Shown piece after piece: positions 1-5,900 of a DNA stretch of 7,451 nt; position 1 is the stretch's first letter; every line of letters starts with the position of its first letter. Source of the stretch: Candidatus Eiseniibacteriota bacterium (GTDB lineage: Bacteria > Eisenbacteria > RBG-16-71-46 > JABDJR01); assembly GCA_013003415.1 (NCBI GenBank), contig JABDJR010000394.1, forward strand, positions 1 to 7,451, written 5' to 3'. The translations under genes were made by a program, and so were the position numbers. The notes below the pieces were generated by a model that had not been told where the DNA came from, ran no database searches, and saw only the letters and a program-made list of their open reading frames with translations.

Positions 1-1
1 A

Positions 2-940
2 AACCTACCGCTGAATGCCACGTACTACATCTTGTTTGACACTCCGGATGGAATCACGCGTTGGGTGGCTATGGAAACCTGTGACGTGACCGCCCTACCG
101 AGCTTCGGTTATGGAACCCTAGATGAAACCCTGGGCTTTCAGCGAGAAGGCGATGCCGAGGCGGGTGAAGTCTTTGCCGACGGAACCATCTGCATCACCG
201 TCGACAACTCACTCATCGGTGGCGTTGGACAGGGCGATGTCATCAACAACATCCACGGCGATGTTCGCGTATTTGCCGGCGCTTTGTGCAGCGGTCTAGT
301 TTCTCAGGTCGACGAAACGGCTAGCGTTTCCGACACTTTGAGAGGTAACCAAGAGTGCGGACCGACCCCGGTGTTCGTCTCCTCTTTTGATTTCCACGAG
401 ACGGGCGAGAGCGTTGCCCTCGATTGGAACGCCGTTTCCACGGACATGTTCACCCACTTCAACATTCGTCGGAGCCACGATGTGCTGTCCGGTTGGGAAA
501 CTGTCAATAGCAGCCCCATCATGATCGACGGGCCTGGGCACTACACCTTCCACGATTTCCCGGAAGAGGTTCGGACGACCTACTACCGCCTCATGGGAGT
601 GACACGAGAGGGCGAGGAGATTCTCCTTAAAGATCTCCGCGCTGATTTGAGCGGGGGAGCCCGAGGGTTCGCTCTGGCCATGGCCGGACAGAATCCGTTC
701 CGGGGCGCGGCTCGCATCAGCTACACCGTCCCTGAGGATCGTCATGTTCGGGTTGAGGTCTTTTCCATCAATGGTCAGCGTGTCAAAACCTTGGTCAATG
801 ACATGGTCGGCGCGGGTACCCACTCCGTGACGTTCGACATGCAAAGCGACTACGGCCGACGTTTACCCGCCGGCGTATACCTTGTTCGTGTTCAATCCGG
901 TAACTGGAACCAAGCCATGCAGATTGTAGCCATCGACTAG
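2..940 (+). CDS. Secreted protein, 3' part, with FN3/Ig-like module and C-terminal FlgD/T9SS-like tail
   Basis: The reading frame is open from the first complete codon (position 2) to TAG at 938-940, so the gene begins before the window; the TTG at 32 is internal and not a start. Three parts can be seen. Positions 2-355 encode a beta-rich segment I do not recognise, containing TYYILFDTPDG and GDVINNIHGDVRVFAGALC. Positions about 365-625 encode an FN3/Ig-like module (SVALDWNAVSTDMFTHFNIRR ... TYYRL). Positions about 656-937 encode the tail: NPFRG, ISYTVPE, VRVEVFSINGQRVKTLV, GAGTHSVTFDM, LPAGVYLVRVQSG. This order of motifs is that of FlgD Ig-like and T9SS type A sorting domains, which end secreted enzymes and adhesins in FCB-related bacteria. 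The protein is therefore very likely exported. The missing N-terminal part, perhaps a peptidase or other enzyme, cannot be named. The tail ends ...AMQIVAID, consistent with a final beta strand. Confidence 0.85.
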   Translation, partial: NLPLNATYYILFDTPDGITRWVAMETCDVTALPSFGYGTLDETLGFQREGDAEAGEVFADGTICITVDNSLIGGVGQGDVINNIHGDVRVFAGALCSGLVSQVDETASVSDTLRGNQECGPTPVFVSSFDFHETGESVALDWNAVSTDMFTHFNIRRSHDVLSGWETVNSSPIMIDGPGHYTFHDFPEEVRTTYYRLMGVTREGEEILLKDLRADLSGGARGFALAMAGQNPFRGAARISYTVPEDRHVRVEVFSINGQRVKTLVNDMVGAGTHSVTFDMQSDYGRRLPAGVYLVRVQSGNWNQAMQIVAID

Positions 941-950
941 ATAGGCTATC

Positions 951-979
951 GAACCGGGGGGAGGGTGTCCCCCCGGTTC
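951..979 (+). terminator. Strong intergenic hairpin, probable terminator of the upstream gene
   Basis: GAACCGGGGGG (951-961) pairs perfectly with CCCCCCGGTTC (969-979), giving an 11-bp stem around a 7-nt loop. It starts 10 nt after the stop codon of the upstream gene. The downstream sequence (ACCCTTTCTC) is pyrimidine-rich but has only a short T run, so termination may be imperfect. The hairpin covers a possible GTG start at 965 for the next gene, which argues against that start. Confidence 0.75.
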
Positions 980-1020
980 ACCCTTTCTCAAGTCTCAGTA
1001 AGGTTCGCCAAAAGGGTTTC

Positions 1021-1026
1021 GAGGAG
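1021..1026 (+). promoter_or_regulatory. Shine-Dalgarno that fixes the start of the PepSY protein
   Basis: GAGGAG lies 4 nt upstream of ATG 1031. The in-frame GTG at 965 sits inside the terminator hairpin and would add 22 residues with no family resemblance, so the ATG at 1031 is the better start. Confidence 0.7.
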
Positions 1027-1030
1027 CGTC

Positions 1031-1648
1031 ATGAAAATCAACTGGAACAAATGGATGCGGAAGGGTCACTACTGGATAGCGATTGCCATCGCGCTGCCCA
1101 TTCTGATTGTCCTCGGAAGCGGTCTCTTACTTCAGGTCAAAAAAGAGGTCACTTGGATTCAGCCCAAAACCATGCGCGGTGAAGGTGATGTGCCCGAATT
1201 GACTTTCGAAGACATCTTAAGCGCTGCATCGACCGTGAGGGAGGCTCAGATTTCCGGTTGGCCAGATGTTGATCGCTTAGATGTCCGACCCAAAAAAGGC
1301 GTCATTAAAATTCGAAGCAAGAATCGCTATGAGATTCAAATCGATCATCAGACGGCGGAGGTCCTTCAGGTTGCCTACCGTCGTTCCGATGTGATCGAGC
1401 AGATCCATGATGGATCCTTTTTTCATGATAAGGCCAAGCTTTGGATCTTTCTCCCGTCGGGATTTCTTCTCTTTGTGTTGTGGGTAACCGGTATCTATCT
1501 TTTTGCCCTTCCCCTGGTCGTCAAGCGAAGAAAGCGAAAGAAGCTCAAGCTTCCCTCACGCAACCGCGGTCACGTCACGCTTCCGAAAACGTCCTATCAA
1601 CCTTCGGGTCTCAACGGTTCCATTGGAGGTACCGCTCGCAGGCAGTAG
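1031..1648 (+). CDS. Small PepSY-associated transmembrane protein, 205 aa
   Basis: This is an inner-membrane protein of the PepSY_TM type. A first helix (about residues 14-35) follows the family opening RKGHYWIAIAIALP. A soluble loop of about 100 residues carries a PepSY-like segment (about 58-118: ELTFEDILSAA ... VIKIRSKNRYEIQIDHQTAEVL). Then come the family motif IHDGSFF (125-131) and a second helix (about 138-162). The C-terminus is strongly basic (KRRKRKK, 165-171), which fits a cytoplasmic tail by the positive-inside rule and places the loop outside. Larger members have four helices and are linked to iron-siderophore uptake or flavin reduction; this one has only two, like small stand-alone forms. 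His13 and His126 are at positions commonly His in the family. No partner gene is beside it, so the substrate is unknown. It stands 90 bp from the upstream gene and 71 bp from the next, with no visible terminator after it. Confidence 0.82.
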   Translation: MKINWNKWMRKGHYWIAIAIALPILIVLGSGLLLQVKKEVTWIQPKTMRGEGDVPELTFEDILSAASTVREAQISGWPDVDRLDVRPKKGVIKIRSKNRYEIQIDHQTAEVLQVAYRRSDVIEQIHDGSFFHDKAKLWIFLPSGFLLFVLWVTGIYLFALPLVVKRRKRKKLKLPSRNRGHVTLPKTSYQPSGLNGSIGGTARRQ

Positions 1649-1697
1649 GTTCATCGGTAGACCTTTCTGTAAATCCCCGGGCGAGTGTGGTGTAATG

Positions 1698-1715
1698 CAT
1701 CCTCATATGAGGATG
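1698..1715. promoter_or_regulatory. Perfect 18-bp palindrome covering the methyltransferase ribosome-binding site
   Basis: CATCCTCATATGAGGATG is its own reverse complement. As RNA it forms a 7-bp stem (CATCCTC/GAGGATG) with an ATAT loop, and the right arm contains the Shine-Dalgarno GAGGA (1709-1713), 6 nt before ATG 1720. As DNA it could be an operator for a dimeric regulator; a weak -10-like TGTAAT lies just upstream at 1691-1696, without a convincing -35. The palindrome and its overlap with the ribosome-binding site are seen directly; any regulatory role is inferred. Confidence 0.55.
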
Positions 1716-1719
1716 TTGC

Positions 1720-2604
1720 ATGGAATTTGAACGCTTTCGACCGACCTTGGCTTGCCCCGATTGTCGGTGCCCACTCAAAGATCAGGGATCGGACAAGCTC
1801 GAGTGCTTAGAGTGCAAGGCTAGCTACCCCGTCGTGAACGGTGTGCCCCGCCTTTTGTCCGGGCAATCTTCCGATGTGGGGGAGGCCGGCGATGCGTTTT
1901 TCTTTCGCGACGATACCCGCGAGGCGGTCGCGGACCGCTGGGGTGTGCGTCGCCTGACCAACCTACCCAATCCTGCAATTGCTTCTCGAAGACCGGTAAA
2001 GACTAAGGAGGTTTTTGAGAAGCATGTCGTTCGTGGTGAAGGGCTGATTCTCAATTTAGGGTCCGGCGTCCACAAACTCTATGAAAACCCCAACGTCATG
2101 AATCTCGACATTTCTCCTCATGGCAATGTCGACGTTGTGGGCGACGGGATGGCCTTGCCCTTACTCGATAACCAATTTGATGGGGCGGTTCTCGATGCGG
2201 TTCTGGAACACGTTCCCAATCCCTTCCGCGTCATCGAGGAGGTTCACCGGGTCCTTAAGCCGGGTGGCTTTGTCTTGGCCCATGCCCCTTTCTTGTACCC
2301 CTATCATGGCGCGCCCCATGATTACTTTCGCTACACCGATTCGGGACTCCGCCAGGTATTTCATCAGTTTGAAGAGGTGGAGTGCGATACGGATCATCTC
2401 CCCACGCGTTCCCTCCAGGAAATCATGCGTGCCTACGTCGGGATTTTTGCAGATGGGCGAAAACTCAGCTTTCTTTTCCGGTTCGTCACCGCCTGGCTGA
2501 TGTGGCCCTGGAAATTTTTGGACCATTACTTGCAGAACAAAGCGAAGAGTCACGTCGTGGTCACCGGATTTTCGTACTTAGGGCGTAAGTCTAAGGCGGA
2601 ATAG
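1720..2604 (+). CDS. Class I SAM-dependent methyltransferase with N-terminal Trm112-like zinc domain, 294 aa
   Basis: The N-terminus (residues 10-46) has two CxxC knuckles, C12-x2-C15 and C29-x2-C32, followed by YPVVNGVPRLL, the pattern of Trm112-like zinc domains fused to methyltransferases. After a linker (about 47-105) comes a Rossmann-fold Methyltransf_11 domain: SAM-binding LNLGSG (111-116), acidic D130 ending strand 2 (MNLDIS), GDGMALPLLDNQFD (141-154), LDAVLEHVPNP (158-168) and LKPGG (179-183). Next is YPYHGAPHDYFRYT (193-206), a signature often seen in methyltransferases from glycan and O-antigen clusters. The C-terminal 80 residues are hydrophobic and aromatic but show no clear membrane helix. 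The family transfers a methyl group from SAM to a small or sugar acceptor in the cytoplasm; the acceptor cannot be deduced because no sugar-pathway genes are in view. The start is supported by GAGGA 6 nt upstream. A terminator follows at 2653, so the unit ends here. Confidence 0.88.
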   Translation: MEFERFRPTLACPDCRCPLKDQGSDKLECLECKASYPVVNGVPRLLSGQSSDVGEAGDAFFFRDDTREAVADRWGVRRLTNLPNPAIASRRPVKTKEVFEKHVVRGEGLILNLGSGVHKLYENPNVMNLDISPHGNVDVVGDGMALPLLDNQFDGAVLDAVLEHVPNPFRVIEEVHRVLKPGGFVLAHAPFLYPYHGAPHDYFRYTDSGLRQVFHQFEEVECDTDHLPTRSLQEIMRAYVGIFADGRKLSFLFRFVTAWLMWPWKFLDHYLQNKAKSHVVVTGFSYLGRKSKAE

Positions 2605-2605
2605 G

Positions 2606-2640
2606 TGTGTCCAAAACTACACAGTGTGACGACGGACACA
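2606..2640. repeat. Inverted repeat just after the methyltransferase stop
   Basis: TGTGTCC (2606-2612) and GGACACA (2634-2640) are perfect 7-bp arms around 21 nt that contain a smaller dyad (CAC/GTG near 2620-2628). No T run follows, so it is unlikely to terminate by itself. Its centre lies about 220 bp upstream of the inferred sigma-54 start, within reach of an enhancer-binding protein; this role is inferred. Confidence 0.35.
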
Positions 2641-2652
2641 GTTGGGTGGAAG

Positions 2653-2706
2653 AACCAAACCCGCGGGTGGAGGGCATGCATCCCGCATGGGGTTGGGTTT
2701 CTTTTT
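2653..2706 (+). terminator. Rho-independent terminator of the methyltransferase gene
   Basis: The arms AACCAAACCC (2653-2662) and GGGTTGGGTT (2690-2699) pair with one A-G mismatch. The stem continues inward with GCGGG (2663-2667) and CCCGC (2682-2686), with ATG unpaired on the 3' side. TCTTTTT follows at 2700-2706. The long GC-rich stem plus T run is the classical form, and it separates the methyltransferase from the large secreted protein gene. Confidence 0.8.
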
Positions 2707-2718
2707 GCACACCGACTG

Positions 2719-2741
2719 GGGATCCCTATGAGCAGGGTCCC
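2719..2741. promoter_or_regulatory. Imperfect inverted repeat, candidate activator site upstream of the sigma-54 promoter
   Basis: GGGA-T-CCCT (2719-2727) pairs with AGGGTCCC (2734-2741), giving 8 bp with one bulged T and a 6-nt loop. No T run follows. Its centre is about 115 bp before the inferred transcription start, the usual distance for the binding site of a sigma-54 enhancer-binding protein. The dyad is seen; the function is inferred. Confidence 0.35.
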
Positions 2742-2783
2742 AATTTACAAGCCGATCTAAATCCCTCATTTGGATAGGTTTGG

Positions 2784-2805
2784 CCCGCCGAGCGGGTGAT
2801 TTTTC
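2784..2805 (+). terminator. Short GC hairpin with T run, weak terminator-like element
   Basis: CCCGC (2784-2788) and GCGGG (2792-2796) enclose a 3-nt loop; TGATTTTT follows and ends at 2804. The stem is short, so this is at best a weak terminator that might catch read-through ahead of the sigma-54 promoter. An adjoining AT hairpin, TTTTCA/TGAAAA, occupies 2801-2816. Confidence 0.3.
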
Positions 2806-2818
2806 ATTTCTGAAAAGC

Positions 2819-2834
2819 TGGCGCGGCCCTTGCG
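2819..2834 (+). promoter_or_regulatory. Sigma-54 (RpoN) -24/-12 promoter of the large secreted protein
   Basis: TGGCGCGGCCCTTGCG matches the sigma-54 consensus TGGCACG-N4-TTGCA at all key positions. GG is at 2820-2821, GC is at 2832-2833, and exactly 10 bp lie between them. Transcription would start near 2845, leaving an 80-nt leader before ATG 2925. The site lies in an intergenic region, on the strand of the gene it would serve, downstream of a terminator. Sigma-54 promoters need an AAA+ activator; none is encoded in this window. Confidence 0.8.
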
Positions 2835-2864
2835 ATTGGGAAAGGTGAAGATCCCACGCGAGGG
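2827..2864. repeat. Dyad overlapping the -12 element and the transcription start
   Basis: CCCTTGCG (2827-2834) pairs with CGCGAGGG (2857-2864), allowing one T-G pair. Nested inside, TGGGA (2837-2841) pairs with TCCCA (2852-2856) around a 10-nt loop. The left arm contains the TTGC of the -12 element, and the loop contains the inferred start at about 2845. A transcript made from this promoter would therefore carry only the right half, so any function is more likely at the DNA level, or in read-through RNA from upstream. Confidence 0.4.
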
Positions 2865-2924
2865 GATGGAATCCGTTTGGCTTCCAAGTAGAAACTTTGG
2901 TCCCGGAACCTCTTATATATCAAA
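2845..2924 (+). promoter_or_regulatory. 80-nt structured leader without a Shine-Dalgarno
   Basis: This is the inferred 5' untranslated region of the sigma-54 transcript. TGGAA (2867-2871) and TTCCA (2882-2886) form a small hairpin with a 10-nt loop. CCAAG (2884-2888) can alternatively pair with CTTTGG (2895-2900) with one bulged T, which excludes the first fold. The last 20 nt before the start codon (CTCTTATATATCAAA region) are AU-rich and contain no purine-rich ribosome-binding site. No riboswitch class I know matches it convincingly. Confidence 0.4.
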
Positions 2925-5900
2925 ATGAATTCTGCATCACGAAGGAACCTTCTGGCATTCGTCGGCGTCCTATTTCTAGGGCTCGGACTCTGCCGTCCCC
3001 CTATGGCGGAAGCCAGGACCGGCTACCCCAAGGTCCTTAACTTCTTCTTATCGAACGACGTCACACCAGCCGACATCGCTTTGCTAGCAAAGTGGGATGT
3101 TCTGGTGCTCGACGCTGACTTTCCTTTTGAAAACCCAACCGGTCTTGCCGACATTCGGGCCCTGAACCCTGATATTCAGATCTTGGCGTACATCCCCATC
3201 AACGGGACCAGCCCTACGGGTTACCTGCGGCCTCCGGCAACTGTGCTGCATCAGTATTGGGCGGGGATCGATGCCAACGACTATTGGCTCTACTCGGTAG
3301 ATGGGACCAAGGCAAGTGATTGGCCGGGGAAATGGAGTACGAACCTCACTCCCAACAGTCCCTTAAACGCGCAAGGAGAAACCTTCGCCGAGTGGTTCGC
3401 GGGATTTGTCTACGACGTGGTTTGGGAGCAGGGGAATAGCGACTGGGATGGCATTTGTCTGGACGACGTTTGGGATGAAATTAGCTGGTTGAACAACCTC
3501 ATATCCTCTCCGATTGATTCTGATCGGAATCTTGTCGCCGATGACAACGCTAGCCTCGACACCTGGTGGCGCCAAAGCAACGAAACTTGCGTGACGCTCC
3601 TTCGTAGCCTCGTGGGCCCTAGTGTTCCGCTGGTTGCCAATGGCGCCAACTCCATCTACAGCCCCATGAACGGGACCATGCTTGAAAACTTCCCGGACAA
3701 CGGAACGCCGGATCAGGGAAACCCCTATGGCTATGCGTGGACGCGTTGGATGTTCTCGGGAAGTGGTAACTACTTCACGGGATTGAACAGTTACTCCACT
3801 ACGCCCCAGTCTCTCATGATCATCAACACTCATTGGGACTACGGCGACACGGACACTCCGGACACGACGGGGCGCTACCATGCGCATAAACGTCTTTGCC
3901 TTGGGAGCACGCTTCTTGGGGATGGCTATTTCTCCATGGACTTTGCATGGAATGATCACGCCTCTTTGTGGTGGGAGCCTGAATACGATTACTACCTGGG
4001 CGCGCCCGATGGACCGGCCTACTCCTACACGATTGACGGAAATACCATTTGGCGCCGCGATTTTGCCAGCGCTTCCGTGGTGGTGAATCCCAACAACGCG
4101 AATCTTGTGGCGCAGTCGGGCCTACCGAACATCGATGGGTGGGACGCTTACATTGGACCCAAGATTGTGGATCCTCCACCCCCAGACACCATTCCGCCGG
4201 ACGGCATTGTGGCTTACTGGGGTTGGGCCGTCGATCATGTGAGCGGCGTTTTGCGTTGGCGCGCGGTGGGTGATGATGGCCTCGCCGGCAAAGCCGACCA
4301 CTATCTCATTCGCTATGACTATCAGCATGTCCAAGATGAAACCGAGTGGGCCAACGCGATTGTCGTTCCTAACTCCGTAGAACCTCAGTTTGCCGGCCAA
4401 TGGGAGCAGGTGACGATTACGGGGCTGACCCCGGAAACCGGGCATTACTTTTCCGTTCGGGCGGTGGACGACGCGGGCAACGTTGGTGAGGTCAATCAGT
4501 GGACGTTTTTGATCACGACTCCGGCTGCACCGCCACCCACGGGTGATGTCACGCCGCCGGGGACCATCACAACGCTTCAAGCTACAAATGTGGATTGGGA
4601 ATCTGCTGACTTGAGCTGGGTTGCGGTGGGGGATGATGGGAATGTTGGTGCGGCAACAAGTTACGATGGGCGGCTCTCTACAGTTCCTATTACCACCGGG
4701 AATTGGGCAAGCTTGCCGGTCTTACCCGGCCTATCCACCCCCTTTGGTCCGGGAAGCGGTGAGTCCTTGAGCCTCACCGGCCTTAGTGGAGGCACAACCT
4801 ACTACACGGCGATCCGCGCGGTTGACGAAGAAAACAACATGGGCGATCTGGGAACTCCGGTGAGTTTTACCACCTTGCCCACTCCGGATTTCGATGGACC
4901 GGTAGCGGTCACGAGTTTGGGAGTCGATGCTGTTACTGGGACCACCTTAGACTTGTCTTTTACGGCTCCCAGCGATGCCGAAGGTTCTGTAGTGGCCTAC
5001 GAGATTCGCTATTTACCCGGAGCAAGCTTTCCGGATACCTCCTGGGGCTCGGCAACCGGTATCCCTATTGTGCCGACTCAAAACTCCGGCGAGACCGTAA
5101 ACTTCTCGATTGTCGGTTTGAATCAAGACGCAACCTACTCGGTTCGCATGTTGTCTCGAGATGATTCTGGAAATGACAGCGACCTTTCGAATACTGCAAC
5201 CGGCTCGACAGATTCTGGGGCCGGTGACACGAGCGGCCCCACTAAGATTGACAACGTTACCTTAAACAGCGCCACAGAAAACTCCTTAGTCCTGGGTTTT
5301 ACGGCTCCAACCGATGCTCTCGGCACCGTGACGAACTACGAGCTGCGATTTGTTTCTGGAGTCAGCTTTCCCGAAGGCATTTGGAATACCGCGACCCAGG
5401 CTCCGGTGCCGACTCCGGGATCTCCCGGGGCTTCCGAGACGGTTACAGTGAACAACCTGACCAGCGGTACAACTTACTCCATGCGAATTCGCTCCATGGA
5501 TGACTCGGGGAATTACAGCTTACTCAGTGACGTGTTCACGGCCACGACAAACACACCACCTCCGCCCCCGGACACCACCGGGCCGGCGACCATCACCCTC
5601 AGTACGGGGGCCACCGGAGAAACCTTCGTAAGCGTTTCGTTTCTCGCCCCAGCGGATGCTGAGGGGACGGTGACGGACTACGACCTGCGGTACGTGGTGG
5701 GTTCAAGTTTCCCGGTTGGAAGCTGGGGAAGTGCTCAAACCGTAGTGACGGGAGCGCCCCAGGCGCCGGGAGCAGTCGAAACGGTCTTACTCACCGGGCT
5801 GACACCTTCCACGAATTACACTTTCCGTATTCAATCTCAGGATGACTCCGGCAACTGGAGTGCGTTGAGCGCAGAACACACAACGACAACTGATTCCCCG

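Noticed and set aside
32..34. TTG at 32 as start of the first gene
   Set aside because: The frame is open to the window edge with protein-like sequence before it, and no ribosome-binding site or signal peptide is present; the gene is truncated at its 5' end.
296..844. Minus-strand open frame of 182 codons opposite the first gene
   Set aside because: It is the shadow of a strongly supported coding frame on the + strand, with no recognisable motif or ribosome-binding site.
965..1030. GTG start at 965 giving a 227-residue PepSY protein
   Set aside because: The GTG lies inside the terminator hairpin, and the extra 22 residues do not resemble the family. ATG 1031 has GAGGAG 4 nt upstream and leads directly into the family opening.
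1649..1719. Sigma-70 promoter for the methyltransferase (TGTAAT at 1691)
   Set aside because: Only a weak -10-like box is present, and no -35 box lies at a 16-18 bp spacing, so no promoter is called.
2832..2900. Cobalamin- or cyclic-di-GMP-like riboswitch in the leader
   Set aside because: The stretch GGGAA-AGGTGAAGATCCC recalls a cobalamin riboswitch core, but the conserved GC-CCCGCCACTGT part is absent, and most of the stretch lies before the inferred transcription start. Cyclic-di-GMP core motifs are also missing.
3363..4580. Several minus-strand and + strand open frames of 68-198 codons within the large gene
   Set aside because: They overlap the continuous 1509-codon frame with its signal peptide, glycosidase-like motifs and FN3 repeats; their translations are rich in Arg, Pro and Ser, as expected of shadows.
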